The translations under genes and the position numbers were made by a program. The notes below the pieces were generated by a model. It made no database searches. It was not told where the DNA came from and was given only the letters and a program-made list of their open reading frames with translations. Positions 34,338 to 42,548 of a stretch of DNA of 64,000 nucleotides are shown here, piece after piece. Source of the stretch: Micromonospora sp. M71_S20 (lineage in GTDB: Bacteria > Actinomycetota > Actinomycetes > Mycobacteriales > Micromonosporaceae); assembly GCF_003664255.1 (NCBI RefSeq), contig NZ_RCCV01000002.1, positions 312,501-376,500 on the forward strand, in the 5' to 3' direction. Position 1 is the first letter of the stretch, and every line of letters begins with the position of its first letter.

Positions 34338-35894
34338 TCACTCGCCATCGCCCTCGTCGTCCGGCACGAGCGGGAGCCGGACCCGGAAGGTCGCTCCCCC
34401 GCCGGGGGTCTCGGCCACCTCGACGGTGCCGTGGTGGGCGCGCACCAGCGCCGCGACGATGGCCAGGCCGAGGCCGGTGCCGGTGTTGCCGCCGGCCCGC
34501 CGGGTACGCGCCGCGTCCACCCGGTAGAAGCGCTCGAAGACCCGCTCCGCCTGCTCCGGGGTGAGCCCGGGACCGGTGTCCGCCACCTCGACCACGGCCA
34601 GGTTCCCGGGCTCGGCGCGCAGCCGCAGGGTCACCGAGGCCTCCGGCGGGGTGTGCGTGAGCGAGTTGGTCATCAGGTTGCCGATGATCTGGCGCAGCCG
34701 GGCGTCGTCGCCGTAGACGACCAGCGGACCGGCGCCGGGGGTGACCTCCAGCTCGATCCGGCGCTCCGGCGCCACCGCCCGGGCGGCCTCGACCGCCTCG
34801 CTGGCCAGCACGGGCAGCTCCACCGGGGCGAGGGAGAGCGGTCGCTCCCGGTCCAGCCGGGCGAGCAGCAGCAGGTCCTCCACCAGCAGCCCCATCCGGG
34901 CCGCCTCCTGCTCGATGCGGCGCAGCAGGTCGGCGGTCTGCTCCGGCGCGCTCGCCGCGCCCTGCCGGTACAGCTCGGCGAAGCCCCGGATAGTGGTCAG
35001 CGGCGTCCGCAGCTCGTGCGAGGCGTCCGCGACGAACTGCCGCATCCGCTCCTCGGAGCGGCGGGCCCGCGCCTCGGAGGCCCGCGCCGAGCCGGCCGCC
35101 TCCCGGGCGGCGGCCTCGGCGGACCGGGCGGCCAGCTCCGAGGCGGCCCGCGCGGTGAAGGCGACCTCGATCTGGTTCAGCATGGCGTTCAACGCCCGGG
35201 ATAGCCGCCCCAGCTCGGACGTGGGGACGGGCTGCCCCTGCTCCGGGTCGGGCACCCGCCGGGTGAGGTCGCCACCGGCGATGGCGGCGGCCGTACGTTC
35301 TATCTCCACCAGCGGCTTCAGGCTGGTCCGGACGATCGCCGCGCCGATGGAGGCGAGCAGGATCAGCACCGCGCCGCCGACCAGCAGGTCTATCCAGACC
35401 AGCTGCTTCACGGCACGATCCACCTGGGTGAGGGGCTGACCCACGGCCAGCACCGAGCCGTCCTTCTGTCCCGCGTAGACCACTCGCCAGCGGGTGCGAC
35501 CGTCCTGGGACACGACGGTGCGGGGCTCGCCCTCCAGCGCGATGAAGCCGCTCCGGTCGCTGGGAAAACTGGGCAGTTGCTCGGGGTTGAGGCTGATGTC
35601 GTCGTAGACCGGCCTGTACACCTGATTCTCGTCGGCGACCGAAACGACGTAGCTGCTGGGCAGCATCGCCTCGACCCTGCCGCTGCGGAGCCCGGGCAGC
35701 AGTTGCCCGAGCCCCTGGCTGGCCGACTCGATCTGGCCGTCCACCTGGCCGACCAGGTAGTTGCGGAGAAAGAAGGCGGTCAGTGAGCTGATCACCAGGA
35801 GCGCGGCGGCGACCAGTGCCAGCACCGCGGCGACCAGCTTGACCCGCAGCGGGACGCTGCGCAGCCGCGCCTTGCCCTGGTCGAGTGGTTTCAC
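34338..35894 (-). CDS. Sensor histidine kinase, MprB-like
   Basis: 518 residues; the GTG start overlaps the response-regulator stop by 4 bases. Two transmembrane helices (about 20-43 and 160-185) enclose an extracellular sensor domain of about 115 residues. A HAMP domain follows (about 190-240), then an Ala/Glu/Arg-rich coiled coil, the dimerisation helix with H293 in SHELRTPL, and an ATPase domain with the N, G1 and G2 boxes (NLMTNSL, DTGPGL, GTGLGLAIV). It should phosphorylate the adjacent regulator and control the protease. Confidence 0.95.
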   Translation of the reverse strand: MKPLDQGKARLRSVPLRVKLVAAVLALVAAALLVISSLTAFFLRNYLVGQVDGQIESASQGLGQLLPGLRSGRVEAMLPSSYVVSVADENQVYRPVYDDISLNPEQLPSFPSDRSGFIALEGEPRTVVSQDGRTRWRVVYAGQKDGSVLAVGQPLTQVDRAVKQLVWIDLLVGGAVLILLASIGAAIVRTSLKPLVEIERTAAAIAGGDLTRRVPDPEQGQPVPTSELGRLSRALNAMLNQIEVAFTARAASELAARSAEAAAREAAGSARASEARARRSEERMRQFVADASHELRTPLTTIRGFAELYRQGAASAPEQTADLLRRIEQEAARMGLLVEDLLLLARLDRERPLSLAPVELPVLASEAVEAARAVAPERRIELEVTPGAGPLVVYGDDARLRQIIGNLMTNSLTHTPPEASVTLRLRAEPGNLAVVEVADTGPGLTPEQAERVFERFYRVDAARTRRAGGNTGTGLGLAIVAALVRAHHGTVEVAETPGGGATFRVRLPLVPDDEGDGE

Positions 35895-36592
35895 GCCGCC
35901 GGCTTGCGGAGGACGTAGCCGACGCCTCGGAGGGTGTGAATCAGCCGGGGCTGGGTGTTGTCCACCTTGCGGCGCAGGTAGGAGATGTAGGACTCGACGA
36001 TGTTGTCGTCGCCCCGGAAGTCGTAGTTCCACACGTGGTCGAGGATCTGCGCCTTGGACAGCACCCGGTTGGCGTTCAGCATCAGGTAGCGCAGCAGCTT
36101 GAACTCGGTGGGCGAGAGCTGCACCCGCTGGCCGGCCCGGTGCACCTCGTGGGTCTCCTCGTCCAGCTCCAGGTCGGCGAAGGTGAGCCGGGAGGGCGCC
36201 TGCTCGCCGCTGCTGGTCCGCCGCAGCACCGCCCGGATCCGGGCGGTCAACTCCTCCAGGCTGAACGGCTTGGTGACGTAGTCGTCCCCGCCCAGGGTCA
36301 GCCCGCGGATCTTGTCGTCGGTCGCGTCGCGGGCGGTGAGGAAGACCACCGGCGTACGGGTGCCGCCCTCGCGCAGCATCCGGATGACCTCGAAGCCGTC
36401 CAGGTCGGGCAGCATCACGTCGAGCACCACCAGGTCGGGCCGGTGGTCCTTGGCGGCGTTGAGGGCGGCGCTGCCGCTCGTCGCGGTGGCCACGTCGAAG
36501 CCCGCGAAGCGCAGGCTCGCGGAGAGCAGTTCGAGGATGTTGGGATCGTCCTCGACGACGAGCAGTCGCGCCTCGGTCTGGGTAGCGGCCAT
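35891..36592 (-). CDS. OmpR/PhoB-family response regulator, MprA-like
   Basis: 233 residues from ATG 36592; ATGs at 36601 and 36604 are in frame. The receiver domain has the acidic pair in VVEDD, the phosphoacceptor Asp in VVLDVMLPD, Thr in FLTAR and Lys in VTKPF. The C-terminal winged helix (about 135-230) contains LSPTEFKLLRYLMLN and the DNA-contact segment ESYISYLRRKVD. The downstream histidine kinase gene overlaps by 4 bases. The likely target is the protease gene in the same cluster. Confidence 0.95.
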   Translation of the reverse strand: MAATQTEARLLVVEDDPNILELLSASLRFAGFDVATATSGSAALNAAKDHRPDLVVLDVMLPDLDGFEVIRMLREGGTRTPVVFLTARDATDDKIRGLTLGGDDYVTKPFSLEELTARIRAVLRRTSSGEQAPSRLTFADLELDEETHEVHRAGQRVQLSPTEFKLLRYLMLNANRVLSKAQILDHVWNYDFRGDDNIVESYISYLRRKVDNTQPRLIHTLRGVGYVLRKPAA

Positions 36593-36668
36593 GCCGCCCA
36601 TCATCCGTGCTCTCGCTGCGTCCGCGCTGGGCACTCGCTGGAAAGAACCTGTGAGGCGACCGTCGCGC

Positions 36669-37349
36669 TCAGCGCAGCAGTCGACGCAGCCCGTCCAGCG
36701 CGCCGTCGAGCAGCCGGATGGCCGTACGCAGCTGCGAGTCGCTGAGCCGGCGGGCCCGGACCAGGGCGCCCACCTCCCCGGCGAAGGTCGCCAGCCGCTG
36801 GTCGAACTCGGCCAGCGTGGCGGTGGACGCGGACGCCGGCCCAGCTTCCGACGGCGCGTTGGACGCGGAAGTCGGGCCGGCGGGGGGTGCGGGCGACGGG
36901 CCGGGGGCGGGAGCGGGGGTCGGGCCGGAGCCGGGGGGCGCCCAGCGGGGACGACGGGTCTGCCGGGCCGCCTCGCGCAGCTCGCGCTTCAGGTCGCGGA
37001 CGGAGCCGCGTACCTCGTTGTGGATCTCTCCGGCCAGGGCTGACAGGTCCTCCACCGAGGCGGCGATGTCCGACTCCAGGGCGGTCAGCTCGCCGGCCCG
37101 CTGCCGCAGCTCGGCCCGGCCCGCCTCGGTGATCTCGTAGACCTTGCGGCCACCGACGGCGGTGTGGGTGACCAGCCCGTCGGCCTCCAGCCGCTGCAAC
37201 CGGGGATAGATGGTGCCGGCGCTGGGCGCGTAGAGGCCGAGGAAGCGCTCCTCCAGCAGGCGGATCAGCTCGTAGCCGTGCTTCGGGCCGTCGTCGAGGA
37301 GCTTGAGCAGGTAGAGCCGGAGCCGCCCGTGACTGAACACGGCGGTCAC
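36669..37349 (-). CDS. PadR-family transcriptional regulator
   Basis: 226 residues from a GTG that overlaps the stop of the DUF4097 gene by 4 bases. The N-terminal winged helix (about 5-85) shows the PadR hallmarks LKLLDDGPKHGYELI, GTIYPRLQRLEADGLV and GRKVYEITEAG. The C-terminal part is a long helix, interrupted by a Pro/Ala-rich linker (about 135-170) and a final helical segment. It probably represses its own operon through the palindromic site upstream of the DUF4097 gene. Confidence 0.92.
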   Translation of the reverse strand: MTAVFSHGRLRLYLLKLLDDGPKHGYELIRLLEERFLGLYAPSAGTIYPRLQRLEADGLVTHTAVGGRKVYEITEAGRAELRQRAGELTALESDIAASVEDLSALAGEIHNEVRGSVRDLKRELREAARQTRRPRWAPPGSGPTPAPAPGPSPAPPAGPTSASNAPSEAGPASASTATLAEFDQRLATFAGEVGALVRARRLSDSQLRTAIRLLDGALDGLRRLLR

Positions 37350-38176
37350 GGCAGCTCCTCCTCGTCGTGGCCCACCGGCCGGGCGAGCAGCGCGATGCTG
37401 CCCGATGTGGCGGACGCGGAGAGCCTACCCTCACCCGCGCCGAGCACGCCCTCGCTGTCCACCACGGACCCCGGGACGGCGCTACCCCGCACCTCGGGGA
37501 AGCCGCTGGTGATCCGGCCCGACGTGGTGTGCAGGCGGACGGCCAGGTCGCTGTCCGCGCGGACCCGGACGGTGATGCTGCCGGAGATCGTGCTGAGCCG
37601 GATGTCGCTGCGCCGAGGATTGTCCAGGTCGCACGTGATGGCCCCGGAGACGGTCTGCGCGCGAACCCGCCCGGCCGCGCTGTCGGCGAGGATCACCTCT
37701 CCCGAGACGGTCTCCAGGTCCAGGTCGCCGGCCACCCCCAACGCCTCGACCGGGCCCGCCATGGTCTTCGCCGACGTCCGGCCGTGAAGGCCCATCAGGG
37801 CGATCCGGCCGGAGGTCACCTCCACCCGGGTCTCGCCGCGCAGGCCCGACGCGACCAGCGGGCCCTCCACCAGTTCCAGGTCGGCCAGCACGTCGGGCGG
37901 GACCGCGACGGAGACGTCGACCCGGGGCAACCGGGACAGCGGACCCAGCCAGAAGACGTGGTCCGAGAGCCGCCAGCGTCGCTGCTGGCGTACGGAGAGC
38001 CGGCCGTCGCGGTGCTTCACCAGGACCGGCCGGCGCCCGACCCGGGTGATGTCGACCCGGGGCGGGCCGTCGGTGGCCACCACGTTGAGCCGGCCGCTGA
38101 GCAGGTGGACGTCGAGTCGGGTGACCGTCCCGTCCAGGGTGATCTGCTGCGGGGTGTGCACGGTCCAGTCGGTCAT
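37346..38176 (-). CDS. DUF4097-family beta-helix protein
   Basis: 276 residues with GGAGG 4 bases before the ATG. The body is a series of short beta repeats (VEVTSGRIALMGL, LETVSGEVILADS, AQTVSGAITCDL, STISGSITVRV, TTSGRITSGF), the right-handed beta-solenoid pattern of DUF4097/adhesin-like proteins. There is no signal peptide or membrane helix. DUF4097 proteins often pair with PadR regulators and respond to cell-envelope stress (LiaG-like). It leads the operon with PadR, just upstream of the two-component system. Confidence 0.88.
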   Translation of the reverse strand: MTDWTVHTPQQITLDGTVTRLDVHLLSGRLNVVATDGPPRVDITRVGRRPVLVKHRDGRLSVRQQRRWRLSDHVFWLGPLSRLPRVDVSVAVPPDVLADLELVEGPLVASGLRGETRVEVTSGRIALMGLHGRTSAKTMAGPVEALGVAGDLDLETVSGEVILADSAAGRVRAQTVSGAITCDLDNPRRSDIRLSTISGSITVRVRADSDLAVRLHTTSGRITSGFPEVRGSAVPGSVVDSEGVLGAGEGRLSASATSGSIALLARPVGHDEEELP

Positions 38177-38229
38177 CGGTCCTCCCTCGGCGACGCGCCG
38201 CGTCGTCGGCGCGTCGGATGGCAGGACAG

Positions 38230-38250
38230 TAACGCGATACATCGCGATAC
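38230..38250. promoter_or_regulatory. PadR-type operator
   Basis: CGCGATAC occurs twice, at 38233-38240 and 38243-38250, ten bases apart, and CGCGAT-AC-ATCGCG (38233-38246) is an interrupted palindrome containing the ACAT core typical of PadR sites. It lies about 55 bases upstream of the DUF4097 start, in the expected promoter region. Autoregulation is inferred. Confidence 0.65.
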
Positions 38251-38272
38251 GACAAGCGCGGACGTGACAACC

Positions 38273-38620
38273 TCACGGCACCGGTTCCACGAGCGGCCGG
38301 CGGTACGGTCCCCAGGCCACGAAGCGGTCGAACATGGCCCGAGGGCTGGGACCGCCGCGCGGGTCGAGGTGGTAGAGGTCGCGCATCGCCTCGTACATCA
38401 GGCCCGCCAGGTAGATCGACAGGCTCTGCTGCGCGCCCTCGTACTCGGCCTTCAGCAAGAGTCGCGCGGTCGCGCAGGGCCACGGCTGGCCGCACGAGCG
38501 ACAACCCCAGTGCGGTCGCAGCGGCGTGTGCGGCGGCCGGCCCTCGATGCGGTGGCGGGGGCGCCCGGGGCGCGGTCCGGGGCCGGGCTGCGGGAGCCGG
38601 GTGGAGAGCAGGGGCCTCAC
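38273..38620 (-). CDS. Small conserved actinobacterial protein with CxxC
   Basis: 115 residues from a GTG overlapping the upstream gene's stop by 4 bases. After a Pro/Arg-rich N-terminus it has the block W-G-C-R-S-C-G-Q-P-W-P-C, then a helical domain (ATARLLLKAEYEG, LSIYLAGLMYEAM). This pattern is shared by short actinobacterial proteins often labelled flavin reductase in databases without evidence, and often found near XRE/DUF397 gene pairs, as here. The three cysteines may bind metal. Function unknown. Confidence 0.7.
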   Translation of the reverse strand: MRPLLSTRLPQPGPGPRPGRPRHRIEGRPPHTPLRPHWGCRSCGQPWPCATARLLLKAEYEGAQQSLSIYLAGLMYEAMRDLYHLDPRGGPSPRAMFDRFVAWGPYRRPLVEPVP

Positions 38621-38937
38621 CAGCGCCCCCCGTTCAACCGGCGCGCCCGCCCGGCGGCGGCCAGATCGGCCGCGCCGTACCACAGGATCTCGGTCGCGTC
38701 GTTCGCCCTCGGCCCGACCGGAGGCGGCACGAAGGGTCCGATCGGGCCGGGGATGTACGGAGCCGGCCTGCTCGGCGGGGGTGGCGGGTTCGGTGCCGGA
38801 GCGGGCTTCGGCCGCGCGCCCCGAACCTCCGGAGCGGGCTTCGGCCGCCGGCTCCGGATCTCCCGCCGCTCCGCGCAGTTCGGGCACGCGCAGTGCCGTC
38901 CGCACCGACTCCGGTGCCAGCCTCCACGGTGACCCAC
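38617..38937 (-). CDS. Small Pro-rich protein with N-terminal cysteine cluster
   Basis: 106 residues from a GTG with a GGGGGAG site close upstream. The N-terminus has C-G-R-H-C-A-C-P-N-C, four cysteines plus histidines that could form a zinc site, then basic residues and a Lys/Pro/Ala-rich disordered segment (about 30-80) and a short helical tail. The stop codon overlaps the next gene's start, so the two are coupled. Not recognised. Confidence 0.6.
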   Translation of the reverse strand: MGHRGGWHRSRCGRHCACPNCAERREIRSRRPKPAPEVRGARPKPAPAPNPPPPPSRPAPYIPGPIGPFVPPPVGPRANDATEILWYGAADLAAAGRARRLNGGRW

Positions 38938-39166
38938 TTCTCCCCCACCCCGCTGTCGAGGTGGGGCCGCCCCGCCACGGGGGAGCAGGGCGGCCCCGGC
39001 AGGACCCGCCCACGTCCTCGACGACGGCGAACGGGCCCGCGTGGTGACAGTCTGGTGAGGACACCACTACGGTCGACACATGCTCGCCGCATCCGCGCAG
39101 GTCAACGCGCCGGCCGAGCGGGCACGGGAGACACGCCGACGGGACCGAGCAGAATCTGGGGAATCG

Positions 39167-39964
39167 ATGGGCACCGCCACCAACTACGTGCTGGGTGAGC
39201 TACGCACGTTCCGCGCTCAGCTCGGCCTGAGCCAGGACGACTTCGGCAGGACGATCGGCTACTCCGGGTCGCACGTCAGCTCCGTCGAGACGGGCGGTCG
39301 CCCGCCGACGCGGGAGTACATGAAGGCGATCGACGACCAGCACGACACGGGCGAGCGGTTCGGCCGGATGCTCCGCGAGCTGGCCCGGCTGGACGCCACG
39401 CCGGCCTGGCTGCGGGAGTGGATCGAGTTCGAGCGGGAGGCGGCGACGCTGCGCTGGTTCGAGCTGGCATACGTGCCGGGCCTGCTCCAGACCGAACGCT
39501 ACGCCCGTGCCACGCTGGCCGGGGGCCGGTTCACGGCCGACGAGGTCGAGCGGATCGTCGCGTCCAGGCTGGAGCGTCAGGCGATCCTCGGCCGGGATCG
39601 GCCGCCCCAGCTCATCGCCGTCGTCGACGAGGCCGTGCTGCGCCGGCCGGTGCTCGACCAGCCGGGGCTCATGGCCGAGCAGCTCGACCACCTGGTGGCC
39701 GTCGCGACGCAGGAACACGTGCAGCTCCACGTCGTCCCGGTCGACGCCGGCATGTATCTCGGGCTGGCGGGCCAGTTCATCATCGCCGAGCTGCCGGACG
39801 GCACCCGGGTGGCCCATGCGGACAACCAGCTCAGCGCGCAGATCGTCGACGCATCCACCGACATTGCTAGGCTGGCCAGGACGTGGGAGATCGTGCGGAA
39901 CGAGGCCCTCCCCCGCCGGCAGTCGACCGTGCTGATCAAGGAGGTGGCGAAGTCATGGACGTGA
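39167..39964 (+). CDS. XRE-family regulator with DUF5753 (WhiJ-like)
   Basis: 265 residues from ATG 39167 (GGGGAA upstream); the in-frame codons before it look noncoding. Residues about 7-70 are a helix-turn-helix of the XRE type (LGLSQDDFGRTIGYSGSHVSSVE). Residues about 85-255 match DUF5753, the C-terminal domain of WhiJ-like regulators. These proteins pair with short DUF397 partners, and the next gene is exactly that, overlapping by 10 bases. Such pairs control development or secondary metabolism in streptomycetes; targets here are unknown. Confidence 0.92.
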   Translation: MGTATNYVLGELRTFRAQLGLSQDDFGRTIGYSGSHVSSVETGGRPPTREYMKAIDDQHDTGERFGRMLRELARLDATPAWLREWIEFEREAATLRWFELAYVPGLLQTERYARATLAGGRFTADEVERIVASRLERQAILGRDRPPQLIAVVDEAVLRRPVLDQPGLMAEQLDHLVAVATQEHVQLHVVPVDAGMYLGLAGQFIIAELPDGTRVAHADNQLSAQIVDASTDIARLARTWEIVRNEALPRRQSTVLIKEVAKSWT

Positions 39965-40155
39965 CGACCCCGCAGTGGCGGAAGTCGACGAGGTCCGGCG
40001 GCAACGGCGGTTCCTGCGTCGAGGTCGCCGACAACGTGCCGGGCGTCGTGCTGGTGCGCGACACCAAGGACCGCGAGGGCGGCACCCTCCACTTCGACTC
40101 CCGGGCGTGGCAGTCGTTCGTCGGCCTGGCCAAGCGGATCGGCCCGGTCGGCTGA
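39955..40155 (+). CDS. DUF397-domain protein
   Basis: 66 residues, full family length, with AAGGAGG upstream inside the preceding gene. The family core W-R-K-S-T-R-S-G-G-N-G-G-S-C-V-E-V-A and V-L-V-R-D-T-K-D is present. DUF397 proteins act as partners, possibly antitoxin-like or co-regulatory, of XRE/DUF5753 proteins. Confidence 0.92.
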   Translation: MDVTTPQWRKSTRSGGNGGSCVEVADNVPGVVLVRDTKDREGGTLHFDSRAWQSFVGLAKRIGPVG

Positions 40156-40174
40156 CCCGCTTCTCCCCCCGTCC

Positions 40175-41041
40175 TCACGCCGCGTATCCGGCCGGCGCCC
40201 GCCCGACGGCGGCAGCGGGGACGTGCACGACCGACTCGGCCGCCAGGGCGAGCAGGCGCCGGTCGGCGTCCCGGGCAGGATGCAGGGCGGCGGAGACGCT
40301 CACCCGCACCTCCAGGCCCCGGGCGGCGAGCACCCGGCCCGCCGAGCGCAGCAGGTCGTCGTCCCCGACGAATGCGGCGGCCGTGGTCGGCACGCCGGTC
40401 GCGGCCCACCGGTAGCCGATCCGCAGCGGCACCACCGGCGCCCCGGCGTCGATCGCCGCCTGGAACAGCGCCGGACGAAAGCCCCGGCCGGGGCGGCAGG
40501 CGACCGAATCGGCGGTGCCGCACCAGGTCGTACCCTCCGGAAAGACCGCCACCGGGCTGCCGGCGCGCAGCGCGGCGGTGACCCGGGCGACCGTCGCGGG
40601 CAGGGCGCGGGGGCGGGCCCGGTCGACCAGGACCGTGCCGGCCGCCGCCGCGAGCAGCCCGACCAGCGGCCAGGACCGGACCTCCCGCTTGGCCACCATC
40701 CGGGCCGGCGCGACGGCCAGCAGCGCGAGCACGTCCAGCCAGGAGGCGTGGTTGGCGACCAGCAGCGCCGCCCGCCGGGGCGGCCGGCCGCGCACCACGA
40801 GGCGCACGCCGAACGCGCGCAGCGTCCACCGGGCCCAACCGCGCAGGGCCGCCGCCCGGTCTCCGGCCGGCAGCACCGGCAGCAGCAGCGCCAGCGCCGT
40901 GCCCGCCGACAGCATCCCGAGGACGGCGAGGGTCCGGCCCGCCCGCCGCGCGGGCGACACGGCCGGCACCTCGCCGGCCGCCGGGAGGCAGGTCGGCCCG
41001 CACCCCGAGGCGGGCAGCCAGAGGCGTCCGGCGGTGCTCAC
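40175..41041 (-). CDS. PlsC-family acyltransferase, OlsA-like
   Basis: 288 residues from a GTG overlapping the upstream stop by 4 bases. One membrane helix near the N-terminus (about 28-48) precedes the acyltransferase domain: NHASWLDV (HxxxxD box) and FPEGTTW (acceptor site), with VVPLRIGYRW as a later block. Coupled to an OlsB-like N-acyltransferase, it is a good candidate for the O-acylation step of ornithine-lipid synthesis. It might equally serve phosphatidate synthesis. Confidence 0.85.
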   Translation of the reverse strand: MSTAGRLWLPASGCGPTCLPAAGEVPAVSPARRAGRTLAVLGMLSAGTALALLLPVLPAGDRAAALRGWARWTLRAFGVRLVVRGRPPRRAALLVANHASWLDVLALLAVAPARMVAKREVRSWPLVGLLAAAAGTVLVDRARPRALPATVARVTAALRAGSPVAVFPEGTTWCGTADSVACRPGRGFRPALFQAAIDAGAPVVPLRIGYRWAATGVPTTAAAFVGDDDLLRSAGRVLAARGLEVRVSVSAALHPARDADRRLLALAAESVVHVPAAAVGRAPAGYAA

Positions 41042-41817
41042 CGCCCGGCCCCGCCGAGGAAGTGCCGCAGGTAACGGGGGTTCATCCGGTCCAGGGAGAA
41101 GAGCACGTAGAAGTCGGCCACCCCGAAGTCCGGGTCGTACGCCGGCTCGCCGCACACCCAGGCCCCGAGGCGCAGGTAGCCGCGCAGCAGCGGCGGGACC
41201 GTGGCCCGCGCCGTCGGGCCGTCGGCCGCCGCCGGCCCGACGATCCTGTCCGACTCGGCGAACCAGGGGCGCCTCGGCCGTACGCGCAGCCGCGGCGGGG
41301 CCAGGTGCCGGGCCGCGACCTCGTCCCACACCCGCGCGACGGTCCCGCCCCCGTCGGCCACCGGCACCGACGCGCAGCCGCCGAGCCAACGCGACCCGCG
41401 CAGGTGCAGGTAGCGGACGATGCCGGCCCACATCAGGTTGATCACCGCGCCGGAGCGGTGGTCGGGGTGCACGCAGGACCGGCCGGCCTCGACCAGGTCG
41501 TCACGGAGCGGGTCGAGCCCGGTGAGGTCGAACTCGGTCGCGGCGTACCGCCGGTCGGTGCGGCCCGGCGGGAGCAGCCGGTACGTGCCGACCACCTCGC
41601 CGGTGCCCTCCTGCCGGACGATCAGGTGGTCGCAGTACGCGTCGAGGTCGTCGACGTCGAGCCCGGCGGCCCCCGGGCGCAGGGTGGCGCCGAGTTCGGT
41701 GGCGAACACCTCGTGACGGAGGCGTTGCGCGGCCGCGACCTCGCTCGGGTCGTCGGCGATCAGCAGGGTGTAACCGCTGGTCGTCAGGGGTGCGCCAGCG
41801 GCGTGCAGAACGGCCAT
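41038..41817 (-). CDS. GNAT-related N-acyltransferase, OlsB-like (ornithine lipid)
   Basis: 259 residues from ATG 41817. The sequence shows the OlsB/hemolysin-like acyltransferase pattern: RLRHEVFATELGA near residue 35, VVGTYRLLPP, LVEAGRSCVHPDHR (acyl-carrier binding) and VADFYVLFSLDRMNPRYLRHFL at the C-terminus. OlsB enzymes transfer a 3-hydroxyacyl group to the amino group of ornithine. The next gene overlaps by 4 bases and encodes a PlsC/OlsA-like enzyme, as expected for an ornithine-lipid operon. No substrate proof is available. Confidence 0.85.
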   Translation of the reverse strand: MAVLHAAGAPLTTSGYTLLIADDPSEVAAAQRLRHEVFATELGATLRPGAAGLDVDDLDAYCDHLIVRQEGTGEVVGTYRLLPPGRTDRRYAATEFDLTGLDPLRDDLVEAGRSCVHPDHRSGAVINLMWAGIVRYLHLRGSRWLGGCASVPVADGGGTVARVWDEVAARHLAPPRLRVRPRRPWFAESDRIVGPAAADGPTARATVPPLLRGYLRLGAWVCGEPAYDPDFGVADFYVLFSLDRMNPRYLRHFLGGAGR

Positions 41818-41933
41818 GGGATCTGTGTAGGCGGCGCGGGTTGCCGGCCGGCGGGGTGAGGGATGTCGATGAGGTGAACGGCCCGTGCCGGGGTCGCGGT
41901 GGCGGGGTCGCGGTGGCGGGGCCGGCGCTCGTC

Positions 41934-42440
41934 TCAGCGGGTGGCGCGCAGGTCCCGGGCGAGGTGCGAGCGCCGGAACCCCACCGTGACCAGACGCCGC
42001 AGGTCGGCCCGGTTGTCGTGCATGAGCTGGACGTGGAAGTAGTTGACGTATTCCAGCGCGGCGAAGAGGCCGAAGGCCAGCCCCGGGTACGACCGCACGC
42101 CGGGTGCCCCCACGGCGGCCACGGCGCAGGCGCCGATCACGGCGGCCAGGAGGAACGGCAGGGCGGCGCGCGCGGTGACGAAGTGACGCCGGCCGGGCAG
42201 GCGCGCCTCCCCGCGGCGCAGTTGTCGCAGCTTGAGCGCCCAGTAGGCCGTACCCACCACGAGCAGGGCCGCGAACGCCCCGAAGCCGGCGAGGTTCGCC
42301 GCCGTCGGCGGCAGGCCCACCAGCTGGAACCACACCCACGCCTGCAGGGGAACGTTGAGCAGCTCCCAGCCGGCGAGGGAACGGAGCCGACGCCGGGCCG
42401 CCTCGCGGGTCGGGCCGGCCGGCAGGTGGGTCCTGGGCAC
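41934..42440 (-). CDS. Polytopic membrane protein of unknown function
   Basis: 168 residues from a GTG. About four hydrophobic segments (roughly 25-42, 46-66, 89-108 and 115-131) alternate with basic loops; the segment FAALEYVNYFHVQLMHDN near residue 128 and the Arg-rich tail are notable. The family is not recognised. It precedes the OlsB-like gene by 116 bases in the same direction. Confidence 0.7.
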   Translation of the reverse strand: MPRTHLPAGPTREAARRRLRSLAGWELLNVPLQAWVWFQLVGLPPTAANLAGFGAFAALLVVGTAYWALKLRQLRRGEARLPGRRHFVTARAALPFLLAAVIGACAVAAVGAPGVRSYPGLAFGLFAALEYVNYFHVQLMHDNRADLRRLVTVGFRRSHLARDLRATR

Positions 42441-42548
42441 GGCCCCAACAGTGGCACAGGCCGGACGGCCACCGGCGTGCGCCGGCTCCCCGGAAGGACG
42501 CTCGTTCCGGCCGGTCGCGGGCGACCGGATGTCGATCTCAGCCCCCGG

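Noticed and set aside
38273..39079. Long N-terminal extension of the CxxC small protein
   Set aside because: The extended frame overlaps the coupled upstream gene and has no ribosome site; the GTGA junction supports the short form.
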